Positions 1 to 8,697 of a DNA stretch of 64,000 bases are shown here, one piece after another. The notes beneath the pieces are model-generated. The model saw only the letters and a program-made list of their open reading frames with translations. It was not told the origin of the DNA and did no database searches. The stretch lies in NCBI GenBank assembly GCA_964392305.1, contig CAYMPV010000001.1, positions 248,001-312,000 of the forward strand. The letters run 5' to 3'. The position numbers were made by a program, and so were the translations under genes. The DNA is from JACKIC01 sp964392305 (GTDB lineage: Bacteria > Planctomycetota > UBA1135 > UBA2386). Within the stretch, counting starts at the first letter, position 1, and the number at the start of each line of letters is the position of its first letter.

Positions 1-2
1 CG

Positions 3-1508
3 TGGGTGGCGACTGCGTGGAGTTGGAGCGGTTCGGCTTGGCATCAGCGACCCTCGCGTGGAGTTGTGGGGACGCACTTGGCGTCCGGTGACGGATGTGC
101 GTGGGACGAAGTCCTGGGGGCGGCCCGGACGCCCATTAAAGCAGTCGGTCCGTACGCGCTCGATGCCAGCATGGTCGCGACCTTCGACGATGCCGAGTGG
201 ACGTTCCGAGGCTCGCCTGGGCGACGGGTAGGGCAGCTCATGGCCTACGACGCAGGCAACGCATGCGTCATCGCACATGGCGGCGCCGATCGGTGTGACG
301 CCTGGAGCTTTGTCGATAACGAATGGCATTACAAGCAGACAGGCATGGGCGCATGCAGGGCCTCCTCGCGGGCGGCATTTGATGCATCACGCGGCAAGGT
401 GGTTGTGTACGGCGGCGACAACAGCGGAACTCTCAACGATGTTTGGGAATGGGATGGCGCGACTTGGACACCGCAAGGCACCGGTCCTCACCATCGTGCC
501 GACCACGGGTTTTGCAGGAACCCTGCTGGCGGTCTCGTGATGTTCGGAGGAAGGGCCAGTCCGGGTTTGGTGAACTTCGAGAACACCAGTACTTGGATCT
601 GGTCCGGCCCAGGAATGTGGTCCGCGCACTATGGTGCTCAGCCGTCGCCCCGAGCCAGCTCTTCCATGTGCTTCGATGTTGCTCGGAACCGCGTTGTCTT
701 GTTTGGGGGGACATACATGTGGGCTTCCGGTCTCTCGGTTGCCCTCGGGGATACCTGGGAGTGGGATGGAGTCCAGTGGGCGCAGCGGTCTCCCGCTCAC
801 AGTCCTTTGGTTACGGGACTTCCCAGTGTTCCTCATGTCATGGCGTTCGACACTTCACGTGGAGTCTCGGTGCTCGTGCAGTCCGACATGGCGACCTGGG
901 AGTGGGACGGCACCGATTGGCGCCGCCGCGCGCTCACCGCGTATCCACCTTCCGGCGGGTTCTTCAACATGGCCTACGACGAGATCGGCCAGCGAATGGT
1001 GCTGACTCGCGCTGCCGATTACTCCACGGCCTTCGGTGGGTGGTTCGAAACGTGGGTATGGGACGGCAATGGACCTGTTGGCACGTTTCAGTCGGCTGGA
1101 GTCGGATGCCCCGGTGCCGCGGGCGTGCCCGCCCTCGACTCCGTGGGTGGCGCGACGCCGCATGCAGGCAGGACGTTCCCGATGCGGTTCACGAACCTGC
1201 CGTCGACGATCTTCAGCCCCGTGATCGGCGTGTTTGGCCTCAGCGACGTTTCCAGTGGCGGTCGCCCGCTGCCGATCGATCTGTCTCCCCTGGGCATGCC
1301 AGGTTGTTGGCAGTACCTCGATCCCTTGCCGGGCGGATTGGTGCTGTGCGCGAACCAAAGCGGCACGGCCTCGTGGCAGATCGATCTACCGTTCGGCACC
1401 GTCTGGATCGGCCTCAACTTCTACGTGCAGGGTCTCGTCCTGGATCCTGGAGCAAATGCGCTCGGTGCGACGGTGACCAACTCTTGCCACGGCATCATCG
1501 GCGGCTGA
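3..1508 (+). CDS. Secreted Kelch-type beta-propeller protein, 5' end outside window
   Basis: The reading frame is open to the left edge, so the true start is probably upstream; a GTG at 6 is only the first in-window candidate. The protein is built from repeats combining a VVLFGG-like strand with a following WEWDG motif (DVWEWDG near residue 145, then TWIWSG, DTWEWDG, ATWEWDG, ETWVWDG), the pattern of Kelch or galactose-oxidase-type propeller blades. The last ~135 residues form a different domain with a GMPGC motif and a terminal NALGA motif, which also ends the protein at 3783-5507. Such proteins are usually exported or surface-located; no enzymatic residues are recognisable. Repeat family is fairly sure, function unknown. 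Confidence 0.8.
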   Translation, partial: WVATAWSWSGSAWHQRPSRGVVGTHLASGDGCAWDEVLGAARTPIKAVGPYALDASMVATFDDAEWTFRGSPGRRVGQLMAYDAGNACVIAHGGADRCDAWSFVDNEWHYKQTGMGACRASSRAAFDASRGKVVVYGGDNSGTLNDVWEWDGATWTPQGTGPHHRADHGFCRNPAGGLVMFGGRASPGLVNFENTSTWIWSGPGMWSAHYGAQPSPRASSSMCFDVARNRVVLFGGTYMWASGLSVALGDTWEWDGVQWAQRSPAHSPLVTGLPSVPHVMAFDTSRGVSVLVQSDMATWEWDGTDWRRRALTAYPPSGGFFNMAYDEIGQRMVLTRAADYSTAFGGWFETWVWDGNGPVGTFQSAGVGCPGAAGVPALDSVGGATPHAGRTFPMRFTNLPSTIFSPVIGVFGLSDVSSGGRPLPIDLSPLGMPGCWQYLDPLPGGLVLCANQSGTASWQIDLPFGTVWIGLNFYVQGLVLDPGANALGATVTNSCHGIIGG

Positions 1509-1863
1509 GGGCCTTGCGAGTGGGTTGGGCGCCCGGCACGCGGTAAAGCAACGTTCGTTCTGTAATTGGGCCGTGGAGTCGGACGAGTCACGATGTCACT
1601 GAGCGTCCATGGAGGGGTAGCGGCGGCCGGTCTCCCATTCGTAGTGGTCTACATCACCTCGATTGCCTTCTGCATCAGGACGGCGACGAAGGCGTGAAGG
1701 GCGTTTGCAGGTCGCTGCCGACGGCAGGCCGGACGTGAAGTGGAGCGGTGTGTCCGGCGGTGACGATCCGCGGGCCGTCATCGGAATGCGTTCTCTCTTC
1801 GCCGTTCACTTGTCGTCGCGATGTGAGTGTGAGGCAGCCGCCTCGTCTCGGCAGGAGCTCAGA
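1509..1863. other. Intergenic region without a convincing gene
   Basis: About 355 bases between two convergent genes. The only candidates are very short. A 34-codon plus-strand frame at 1593-1697 encodes a hydrophobic peptide (motif PFVVVYITSIAF) but lacks a Shine-Dalgarno, and a 61-codon minus-strand frame at 1596-1781 has no recognisable content. It may hold a decayed gene; I cannot support a function. Confidence 0.4.
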
Positions 1864-2727
1864 CTACCCCGGGGAACCGCGACCCGCCGCGAAGTGCGCG
1901 CGCTGCGAGATCAGGTAGACGATCGCCCACAGTGAGAACGCCGCCGGCAGCGCGCACATGGCGGCCGCGAGTTCCGGGATGCCCATCGAGATGCTCGATC
2001 TCTGCACGGTCAGGGCCTGGTGGGTGTAGTAGCTCGCAGCCGCAGCGAAGGCACCGAACGAGACGAGCGCCAAGGCGAGCGTGATGCGCCACGCGCCGCG
2101 ACGGCGACCGCAGAGGTGGCAGGCGAGCATCGCGAGCGCCCAGGCGATCGGCAGGGTCAGCACGACCTGTCCGATCTGCGTCAGGTCCGCCGAGTCGATG
2201 CCTCTGCGCGAGCGGAAGTTCTCCCACTGCCAGGCCGAGAAGAACCACGGCAACGCTTGCAAGCTCGTGAGGAAGAGCACGAGCGCGACGAGTGCGATGG
2301 CGATCGTCACGACCCACACGCCACGCGGTTGTGCGGGTGCACGTCGAGCGTAGGCGGTGGCGAGCGCGGTGAACGGGCGCAGGCACAGTGCGCGGGTTCG
2401 CGGTGACCACATCGCGAATGCGCCGAGGGCGGCGCCACCGGCGAGAACGAGGCGCTGGACGATGGCACCTTCCCACAGCAGCGAAGGGTACCACCTGAGT
2501 TCGGAGTCGAAGTTCCGGAACGAGCAGTCGCACAGCAGCATCAGCAGGCACTCGGTGACCAACAGGATCACCACGATCACCAGAACCCACGCGAGATCGC
2601 GCAGGAAGCGATCGCGTTGCGGGGCGTTGCCCGGACGTTGGCGCAAGAGGCGCACGGCGCCGCGGACCACCGCTGCCGTCAGGGCCAGGACGAGCAGTGC
2701 GAAGAGGAAGAAGTAGGCGTCGGCCAT
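1864..2727 (-). CDS. Polytopic membrane protein, unknown function
   Basis: 287 residues from the ATG at 2727, which starts with MADAYFFLFALLVLALTAAV. The open frame extends further upstream to 3132, but that part has no membrane-protein character and overlaps other genes, so the internal ATG is preferred. I count about seven hydrophobic segments separated by Arg-rich loops, including FLRDLAWVLVIVVILLVTEC and WVVTIAIALVALVLFLTSL. A TAGACT hexamer lies 17 bases upstream of the start. No family motif is recognised; it is an inner-membrane protein of unknown role. Confidence 0.7.
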   Translation of the reverse strand: MADAYFFLFALLVLALTAAVVRGAVRLLRQRPGNAPQRDRFLRDLAWVLVIVVILLVTECLLMLLCDCSFRNFDSELRWYPSLLWEGAIVQRLVLAGGAALGAFAMWSPRTRALCLRPFTALATAYARRAPAQPRGVWVVTIAIALVALVLFLTSLQALPWFFSAWQWENFRSRRGIDSADLTQIGQVVLTLPIAWALAMLACHLCGRRRGAWRITLALALVSFGAFAAAASYYTHQALTVQRSSISMGIPELAAAMCALPAAFSLWAIVYLISQRAHFAAGRGSPG

Positions 2728-2747
2728 GGCGGCACCGATGGTCGAGT

Positions 2748-2942
2748 CTAGGGCACGAGGTTGACGCGCCCGCGATCGAGACGCACCGGAAACCGCCCGA
2801 CCATCTCTCGGCCATCGCGCAACTCCAGCCACGAGGCCGCATCGCTGACCGTGAGTTCGGGGCGAACGGCTCTCTTCGATCGGCGCCGAAGGACGAGCAA
2901 CGCGGCCACCGGCGTGAAGCGCCATTCTGCGGACGGGGTCAC
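2748..2942 (-). CDS. Small hypothetical protein
   Basis: 64 codons with a GTG start, ending 20 bases before the start of the downstream membrane-protein gene, so the two could be cotranscribed. The product is basic, with a hydrophobic N-terminal stretch (FTPVAALLVL) and a C-terminal half resembling a beta-rich fragment (WLELRDGREMVGRFPV). I recognise no family. It could equally be a chance open frame in GC-rich DNA; the plausible amino-acid composition and the operon-like spacing are the only support. Confidence 0.4.
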   Translation of the reverse strand: MTPSAEWRFTPVAALLVLRRRSKRAVRPELTVSDAASWLELRDGREMVGRFPVRLDRGRVNLVP

Positions 2943-3040
2943 GACGGCAAGGGTAGCGAATCAGGCTCCGAACGGTTGCCATGCACCCTTGACGGGCCGT
3001 CGCGTTCACCACACCGTGGTCGACGAACCGGAGCACGCCA

Positions 3041-3493
3041 ATGACGATGACCCCACGCGATCCGGACTTCGAGACCAGGGTGCGCGACAGTTTCGCCCGA
3101 CAGCGCGCGATGGCGACGCTCGGCATCACCATTCGTCGTGTCGCGCCCGGCGAGGTCGAGCTCGAGGTGCCCTATCGCGACGACCTGACCCAGCAGCACG
3201 GGTTCCTGCACGCCGGCGTGATCGCGACGATGGCCGACAGCGCGTGCGGCTACGCAGCGTTCAGCCTGATGGCGGCGGACGTTGGCGTGTTGTCGGTGGA
3301 GTTCAAGATCAACCTGCTCGCACCGGCGCGCGGCCAGCGCTTCGTGGCTCGCGCGCGGGTGTTGCGCCCGGGACGGACCTTGTCGGTCTGCAGTGCCGAG
3401 GTGGTCGCGTTCGATGGCGCCGAAGAGACGCCGATCGCGGTGCTGCAGGCGACGATCATGGCGATCGCCGGAAGGGCTGACGTGCAGCACTGA
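3041..3493 (+). CDS. PaaI-family hotdog thioesterase
   Basis: 150 residues, the usual size of single-domain hotdog thioesterases. The signature QQHGFLHAGVIATMADSA near residues 48-66 matches the helix-containing HGG-type motif of the PaaI/YdiI group, in which the conserved Asp near the helix end activates water for hydrolysis of acyl-CoA or aryl-CoA thioesters. The second half has the expected strands (SVEFKINLLAPARGQ, ARVLRPGRTLSVCSAEV). A cytosolic acyl-CoA thioesterase is likely; the substrate cannot be told. An alternative ATG lies two codons downstream at 3047. Confidence 0.85.
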   Translation: MTMTPRDPDFETRVRDSFARQRAMATLGITIRRVAPGEVELEVPYRDDLTQQHGFLHAGVIATMADSACGYAAFSLMAADVGVLSVEFKINLLAPARGQRFVARARVLRPGRTLSVCSAEVVAFDGAEETPIAVLQATIMAIAGRADVQH

Positions 3494-3782
3494 CGTGTGA
3501 CCCCCGGTGACTCACCGCGGGCGGCGCGGTCGCACCTCAGACGGCAGTGACACCGGCGGTTTCAGCATGCAGTCGCTACCGCGATCCCGTTCGCCCAGTC
3601 CGGCTCGGCCTTCGCCAATTGCGTCCGGGCGCGTGTCGTTCACCGTGAAGTTGCAAACGCGCGACGCAAGGTCACGCCTGCAGTTCGCGCGGCGGCGGCG
3701 GAGGTGCCATCATGTTCGCGGGCCGCGGTCCGGCGACGGTCGGACGCGTCTCGAACCCTTTCCATTCCTCAGGAATCAACCC

Positions 3783-5507
3783 ATGCGATCCCTTTCCATC
3801 ACCTGCGCCGCCCTCGCGGCGGCATCACTGTCCGCGCAAACGCCGACTGCATATCTCGTCGACTCCAACCTCGACCAGCTGTTCTCGGTCGACGTCACCA
3901 CCGGCGCCGCGACGTTCATCGCCGGCACGCTCAACAACGGCTTGGACACGCCTGCCGACCTCAGCTGGCGCGCGGCGACCAACGAACTGTGGACCATCGA
4001 CCTCGGCGGCGGCGAGGTCGGCACCATCGACGTCACCACCGGCACGTTTACGCCGGTCTACCAGACCGGCCTCAGTGGCTGGCAGGGCATGGCCTGGGAC
4101 GAGACCACGCAGATGTTCTACATGGCCAATCAGAACGGCAGCAACTACGTGCTCGACCCGACGACCGGCCTCACCACGTTGCTCGGTGCGGCGGGCTTCG
4201 GTCTGATCACGGCGCTGGACACGGATGCCTCGGGCAACCTCTTCGGCACCGACTTCTCGACGGGCTCGCTGGTCTCGGTCGACAAGGTCACCGGCGTCGC
4301 GACGTTGCTCGCGACCAGCCTCACCAATTTCCAGGGGCTCGGCATCGATCAGGCGACCGGCACGTGGTACGCCACGAGCACCTCGACGCAATCGCTCTAC
4401 TCGGTCGACTCGACGACCGGGACGGCGACGCTCGTCGGTGCACACGGCGCCGGTGTGCAGTTCGCCAAGGGTTTCGACCTGGTCGACGGGGGCGCTGGCA
4501 ACTACGCGCGGAAGACGCGCTACGGCACCGGCTGCAACAACGAGTACGCCTCGTTCTACGAGAACCACACCGCGTTCGACCTGTCGAACACGAGCCTGGC
4601 GCTGCAGTTCATCGGCACCGGCTACGTCGCGCTGCCCGGCACCACGGCGCTCTACGTGCCGACCACGGCGCCGGTGACGATGGGTGACGACGTCGTCATC
4701 CAGTTCCCGCTCGGCTGGACCCTGCCCTACCCGGGCGGCACCACCACCGACCTGTGGGTCTCGAGCAACGGCTTCGTCAACGCCACGACCAACACGGCGA
4801 ACGGCTGCTGCGCGTTCAACCTCACGCAGTTCCTGGACAACAATCCATGCTGGGCCGCCAAATGGCGCGACCTCAACCCGAACGCCGGCGGCTCGGTCTA
4901 CTTCGACACCGACCCGATCACGGGCACGGCCTACGTCACTTTCGACTCGGTGCCCGACTACGGTTCGACCACCAACCTCAACACGTTCCAATACGCGTTC
5001 AACGCGACCGGCCAGGTCGAGCTGCGCTTCGGCAACGTCGCCCCGACTGCCGGTGGCACGGGCTGGAGCCCGGGCGGGGTCAACCTCGATCCGGGTTCGA
5101 TGGACATCTCGGCCGCAGCCGTCATCATCACCGGCGCCAACGACGTGACCCCGATCCGTCACGACGGCACTGCGCGACCGGTCATCGGCACCTCCATCTC
5201 CCTGGATACGACCAACCTGCCTGCCGCCACGCTGGTTGGCGCAACGCTGTTCGGCTTGACCGAGCTCAACCCAGGGCTCGACCTGTCCTCGATCGGCATG
5301 CCGGGCTGCTATCAGTTCGTCTCGATCGACGCCTCGCAGGTGTGGGTCCCGGTCAGCAACGTCGGTAGCACGCCGTTCAACGTCCCGAACGTGCCGGCCT
5401 TCGCCGGTGTCGAGATCAAGACCCAGGGTGTCGCCCTGGTCCCGGGCGTCAACGCGCTTGGCGCGCTGTCTTCGAACGGCCTCAAGCTGGTCCTCGACGT
5501 CAACTGA
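3783..5507 (+). CDS. Secreted propeller protein with nidogen-like region
   Basis: 574 residues starting at the ATG at 3783, preceded by AGGA seven bases upstream. The frame is open from 3507 but only this start yields a signal peptide (MRSLSITCAALAAASLSAQ). Residues ~20-245 hold five repeats of a V/LDxTTGxxTxL pattern (VDVTTGAATFI, IDVTTGTFTPV, LDPTTGLTTLL, VDKVTGVATLL, VDSTTGTATLV), typical of beta-propeller blades. A middle region with a TTTDLWVSSNGFV motif followed by CWAAKWRDL and VYFDTDP resembles nidogen-type extracellular domains. The C-terminus carries the GMPGC/NALGA domain also seen at 3-1508. It is probably exported; its ligand is unknown. Confidence 0.8.
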   Translation: MRSLSITCAALAAASLSAQTPTAYLVDSNLDQLFSVDVTTGAATFIAGTLNNGLDTPADLSWRAATNELWTIDLGGGEVGTIDVTTGTFTPVYQTGLSGWQGMAWDETTQMFYMANQNGSNYVLDPTTGLTTLLGAAGFGLITALDTDASGNLFGTDFSTGSLVSVDKVTGVATLLATSLTNFQGLGIDQATGTWYATSTSTQSLYSVDSTTGTATLVGAHGAGVQFAKGFDLVDGGAGNYARKTRYGTGCNNEYASFYENHTAFDLSNTSLALQFIGTGYVALPGTTALYVPTTAPVTMGDDVVIQFPLGWTLPYPGGTTTDLWVSSNGFVNATTNTANGCCAFNLTQFLDNNPCWAAKWRDLNPNAGGSVYFDTDPITGTAYVTFDSVPDYGSTTNLNTFQYAFNATGQVELRFGNVAPTAGGTGWSPGGVNLDPGSMDISAAAVIITGANDVTPIRHDGTARPVIGTSISLDTTNLPAATLVGATLFGLTELNPGLDLSSIGMPGCYQFVSIDASQVWVPVSNVGSTPFNVPNVPAFAGVEIKTQGVALVPGVNALGALSSNGLKLVLDVN

Positions 5508-5518
5508 GCCGAAGCCCG

Positions 5519-5545
5519 CCCGCTGCGAAGTTGCTTCGCAGCGGG
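5519..5545. terminator. Perfect 12-bp hairpin after stop codon
   Basis: Twelve bases at 5519-5530 (CCCGCTGCGAAG) are exactly complementary to 5534-5545, with a 3-base loop TTG. It begins 12 bases after the stop at 5507 and lies before the promoter-like hexamer of the next gene. There is no clear T-tract, as is common for hairpins in GC-rich genomes, so termination is inferred from position and stability. Confidence 0.6.
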
Positions 5546-5569
5546 TGCCGTCAGCGGCCGGGCAGTGGT

Positions 5570-5575
5570 TAGCCT
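5570..5575 (+). promoter_or_regulatory. Candidate -10 element (TAGCCT)
   Basis: TAGCCT, preceded by GT, ends 8 bases before the ATG at 5584. With normal promoter geometry transcription would begin at or just before the start codon. It is one of a recurrent set in this window; no clear -35 box is visible. Confidence 0.4.
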
Positions 5576-5583
5576 TGTTACCA

Positions 5584-6810
5584 ATGAACCACTCACGCTC
5601 GGCTGGCTTCGGCGCCCGGATCGGTCTTTGGGCCGGTTCGGTCGCGCTGCTGCACGGCGCGCTGTGCGCGCAGAAGCTGCAGGTCTACATCCTCGCGGGT
5701 CAGTCCAACATGGAAGGGCACGCCAAGGTCTCGACCTTCGACTACCTCGGCGACGACCCCGCGACCGCGCCGCTGCTCGCACGGATGCGCGACGCCGACG
5801 GCAAGCCGCGGGTCTGCGACGACGTCTGGATCTCCTACTTCACGGGCGGCCGCAGTGGTGACGGCGAAGGTTTCGGACCGCTGACGGCGGGCTTTGGCGC
5901 GCGCACCGATCCGACCAAGGACGGGGGCAAGATCGGTCCCGAATTCACGTTCGGCCTGCGCATGGGCAAGGCGCACGAACAGCCCGTGCTGCTCATCAAG
6001 ACCGCGTGGGGCGGCAAGTCGCTGCACACGGACTTCCGCCCGCCGTCGGCCGGGCCGTTCGTGTTCGACCAACAGCAGCTCGAACAGTTCGCCAAGCAGG
6101 GCAAGGACGTTGCGCAGCTGCAGGCGGACAAGGCGGCGGCGACGGGCCACTGCTACCGGCTGATGATCGAGCACTGCAAGCGCGTGCTCGGCGACCTCGG
6201 TCGTGTGTGCCCGGCCTACGACGAGCGCAAGGGCTACGAACTGGCGGGCTTCGTGTGGTTCCAGGGTTGGAACGACATGGTCGACCGCGGCGTCTACCCG
6301 CAGCGCGACAAGCCGGACGGCTACGCTCAGTACAGCGACTGCCTGACGCACTTCATCCGCGACGTGCGCAAGGACCTGGGCGCGCCGCAGCTGCCGTTCG
6401 TGATCGGCGTGATGGGCGTCGGCGGACCGATCGGCGCCGACGCCGACAAGCGCGCCGTGCACGTCAACTTCCGCGCCGCGATGGCCGCGCCCGCAGCGCT
6501 GCCCGAGTTCGTCGGCAACGTGGTCGCGGTCGAGACCGCGCCCTACTGGGACACCAGGCTCGCCGACATCGCCGATCGCATGGACAAGGTCCGGGGCATG
6601 GCCGCGAAGCTGAAGAAGGAAGGCACGAAGAGCGCCGAGGAGCAGAAAGCTCTCGTCGACAAGTACCGCGCCGAGATCGTCGGTGAGGCGGACGAGCTGG
6701 CCTTCAGCCGCGGCGCGTCGAACGGTGGCTACCACTATCTGGGCTGTGCCAAGACCATGGCGTTGATCGGCGTCGCGTTCGCCGATGCGATGCTGTCGAT
6801 GGAGAAGTGA
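5584..6810 (+). CDS. Sialate O-acetylesterase-like exported hydrolase
   Basis: 408 residues with an N-terminal signal sequence ending near ALCAQ. The mature protein starts with the GQSNMEG motif, the nucleophile block of the SGNH-like sialate O-acetylesterase domain (SASA/DUF303), followed by WGGKSL, WFQGWNDM and a late GGYHYLGC motif that supplies the expected catalytic histidine. It therefore probably removes O-acetyl groups from sugars outside the cytoplasm. The frame is open upstream from 5407, but that part overlaps the preceding gene. No Shine-Dalgarno is seen; the start is supported by the signal peptide and the -10-like hexamer. Confidence 0.85.
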   Translation: MNHSRSAGFGARIGLWAGSVALLHGALCAQKLQVYILAGQSNMEGHAKVSTFDYLGDDPATAPLLARMRDADGKPRVCDDVWISYFTGGRSGDGEGFGPLTAGFGARTDPTKDGGKIGPEFTFGLRMGKAHEQPVLLIKTAWGGKSLHTDFRPPSAGPFVFDQQQLEQFAKQGKDVAQLQADKAAATGHCYRLMIEHCKRVLGDLGRVCPAYDERKGYELAGFVWFQGWNDMVDRGVYPQRDKPDGYAQYSDCLTHFIRDVRKDLGAPQLPFVIGVMGVGGPIGADADKRAVHVNFRAAMAAPAALPEFVGNVVAVETAPYWDTRLADIADRMDKVRGMAAKLKKEGTKSAEEQKALVDKYRAEIVGEADELAFSRGASNGGYHYLGCAKTMALIGVAFADAMLSMEK

Positions 6811-6820
6811 CGCGCGGCCG

Positions 6821-7513
6821 TCACCGCCGCCGCTTGCCCCAGACCTGCTCGAGCAGCGTGTAGCCGCGCGGATCGTACTCACGCAGCTCGCTGCGCACGT
6901 ACGGATAGAAGTCGTTGGTCCCGAAGTAGGCCTCACTCGCCTCGGCGAAGTACTCCTGATCGTTGGTCAACGCGTAGTGCTTTTCCTGGCTGCCGCCGAT
7001 GCGCAGCACCTTCTCGTAGAGCCCGTCCTTCTTCGCCGACCCGAACGCCGCGCGGATGCCGGCGTGGCCGTGGCCGAGCACCTGATGGTGGAAGCCGTGG
7101 GCGAGTTCGTGCAGCACCATCCACGGCTGATCGAGGGTCCAAGTGAGGAAGTTCTTGGCGTTGGCGACCTCGACGCCGCCGGCCAGCTCGACGGGGTAGT
7201 CGTTGTCGCCGAGCCACCGCGGGCTCGGGTGATAGAACATGCACTTGCCGGCGTGGCGCGCGTCTTCGAAGCCGACCCAGATCGGGATCGCGCGCAGCTT
7301 GCCGAGCGCGGGGTCGGGCACGACGCGGGTGATCCGGAACAGATGGTCGCCGAGCACCGCCATCACCTGGTCGAGCAGAGCATTCTTCTCGAAGCCGTTG
7401 ACGAGTCGGACGTCGAAGCCGTGCACCTGCCAATGCACGACTTCAGACTTGGGGTCCTGGGGCAGAAGGCACAGGGGCGAGAGGGCGAGGACGGCAAGGG
7501 CGCGCACGAGCAT
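6821..7513 (-). CDS. Exported HExxH zinc metallopeptidase-like protein
   Basis: 230 residues with a short signal peptide (MLVRALAVLALSPLCLLPQ). HELAH at residues 135-139 is a zincin zinc-binding helix, and the downstream motif EYFAEASEAYFG (residues 187-198) offers a third glutamate ligand in the gluzincin manner, as in anthrax-lethal-factor-type M34-like or DUF families around that fold. It probably acts outside the cytoplasm as a peptidase; the substrate is unknown. The gene is convergent with the SASA gene, with only 10 bases between stops. A TAGAGT hexamer lies six bases before the ATG. Confidence 0.75.
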   Translation of the reverse strand: MLVRALAVLALSPLCLLPQDPKSEVVHWQVHGFDVRLVNGFEKNALLDQVMAVLGDHLFRITRVVPDPALGKLRAIPIWVGFEDARHAGKCMFYHPSPRWLGDNDYPVELAGGVEVANAKNFLTWTLDQPWMVLHELAHGFHHQVLGHGHAGIRAAFGSAKKDGLYEKVLRIGGSQEKHYALTNDQEYFAEASEAYFGTNDFYPYVRSELREYDPRGYTLLEQVWGKRRR

Positions 7514-7519
7514 CGGCGC

Positions 7520-7525
7520 ACTCTA
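7520..7525 (-). promoter_or_regulatory. Candidate -10 element (TAGAGT)
   Basis: On the minus strand TAGAGT ends six bases before the ATG at 7513. No Shine-Dalgarno lies between, so the mRNA would be leaderless or nearly so. Confidence 0.4.
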
Positions 7526-7548
7526 CGGCGGGCCCGGCCTCAGCGCAG

Positions 7549-8037
7549 TCACACCGGCGGCCGCGTGAACGTGTAGGCGGCCTCGGGCTGCTCGATGCCG
7601 ACCACGCCGGTGCGGATGTCGGCGCGGTAGTAGCTCTCGGTGGCGATCGGGCAGCCGGCCATGCGGCGCAACATCGCGAGCTGGCCGACGTGGCTCAGCG
7701 CGTCGGCGATCGGGCCCGCGAACAGCCGTTCGACGCCGCGTTCGAGCGGTTGCGGCCCGGCGAGGTGATCGTCGAGTGTCTGCAGCATCGCGAAGAAGCG
7801 GCGCACCTCGTTGTGCCAGCCGGTCGGTGTGGAGTCGACGTACTTCGGTTCGCCGCGTGCGACGGTTGTCGCCCAGGCCATGAGGTCGGCGAGATGGGTC
7901 ACGAGGTGCAGCGGCGTCCACGTGCCTTCCCCGGTCCTGAACGACGCGAACGACGCGGGCGCGCCGCTCAGGGTCCGGGTGGCACGGTAGGCGAGCACGG
8001 CGAGGGTGTGACGCAGGAGGTCGCGATCGGTGGCCAT
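7549..8037 (-). CDS. DinB/YfiT-like four-helix protein
   Basis: 162 residues from the ATG at 8037; the frame stays open far upstream but loses protein-like character there and runs into the divergent sigma gene. The layout fits the DinB/mycothiol-transferase-like superfamily: an early WTPLHLVTHLADLMAW motif with a histidine expected to bind metal, a mid-protein WHNEVRRFF motif, and a later DALSHVGQLAMLRRMAG motif with the third histidine. Members are metal-dependent thiol transferases or of unknown function. A second, more typical member lies at 22044-22565. The family call is moderately sure, the activity unknown. Confidence 0.65.
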   Translation of the reverse strand: MATDRDLLRHTLAVLAYRATRTLSGAPASFASFRTGEGTWTPLHLVTHLADLMAWATTVARGEPKYVDSTPTGWHNEVRRFFAMLQTLDDHLAGPQPLERGVERLFAGPIADALSHVGQLAMLRRMAGCPIATESYYRADIRTGVVGIEQPEAAYTFTRPPV

Positions 8038-8145
8038 GGAGTCTGAACGATGCCGTGCAGGGGGACGTTGGGCGCGCGGTGCGGCCCCGTGGGGCTGCGC
8101 GCAGAATCCTGGATACTCTCGGCGACCCCGGAACGGTAGGTGGGC

Positions 8146-8697
8146 ATGGAAACCCTGGAAGCACGGTGGACCGCGATGGCGCTCGAGCGCGATCCACCGG
8201 TAGCCGCGACCGAGCCTGCCGCGGAGGCTTCGCTCGTCCGGCGCCACGTCGCCGGAGTCTTCCGGTTCGTGCGATGCCTCGGTGCGACGCGCGACGAAGC
8301 CGAAGACCTGACGCAGGAGGCGTTCGTGGTGGCGTGGCGCAAGGGCAAACAACGGCTCGACGACCGCGCGCTGGCGGCGTTCTTGCGGCGGGCGGTGCGG
8401 CTGCTGTGGCTCGAGCATCGGCGCGACACGCGGCGCGCCGAAGCTGCGATCTCGGCGCTGACGCTGCGGCTGTGGGAACGTGAGATCGCCGACGACGGCA
8501 GCCGGCGCGTCGAAGCGGCGCGCGACTGTATGCGGCAGCTGCGCGGCCGCGCCGCGCGCGCCGTCGACCTCGCCTATCGCGAAGGCGCCAGCCGCGACCA
8601 GATCGCGGCAGCGCTCGGCATGTTGCCGAACGGCGTCAAGACCCTGTTGGCCCGAACGAGGGCCTGGCTCGAACAGTGCATCCGGAGGAACCAATGA
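8146..8697 (+). CDS. ECF-type RNA polymerase sigma factor
   Basis: 183 residues from the ATG at 8146 (a GTG two codons earlier is an alternative). Region 2 is clear: HVAGVFRFVRCLGATRDEAEDLTQEAF at ~36-62 carries the DEAEDLTQE core that contacts polymerase and the -10 element. Region 4 follows with ASRDQIAAALGMLPNGVKTLLARTRAWL, a helix-turn-helix for the -35. Length and two-domain layout match extracytoplasmic-function sigma factors. The stop overlaps the next gene start (ATGA), and that gene encodes a single-pass membrane protein in the position of an anti-sigma factor. Confidence 0.85.
   Translation: METLEARWTAMALERDPPVAATEPAAEASLVRRHVAGVFRFVRCLGATRDEAEDLTQEAFVVAWRKGKQRLDDRALAAFLRRAVRLLWLEHRRDTRRAEAAISALTLRLWEREIADDGSRRVEAARDCMRQLRGRAARAVDLAYREGASRDQIAAALGMLPNGVKTLLARTRAWLEQCIRRNQ
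8684..8688 (+). promoter_or_regulatory. Shine-Dalgarno GGAGG of the anti-sigma gene
   Basis: GGAGG five bases before the ATG at 8694, inside the end of the sigma gene. It fixes the start of the downstream gene at 8694 rather than the upstream in-frame codon at 8676. Confidence 0.7.

Noticed and set aside
3825..5162. 445-codon minus-strand frame opposite the propeller gene
   Set aside because: Shadow of repeated codons in the sense gene; product is Val/Arg-rich without family features.
6808..6825. GTGACG/CGTCAC hairpin between the SASA and zincin genes
   Set aside because: Only six base pairs and overlapping the stop codon; too weak to call a terminator.
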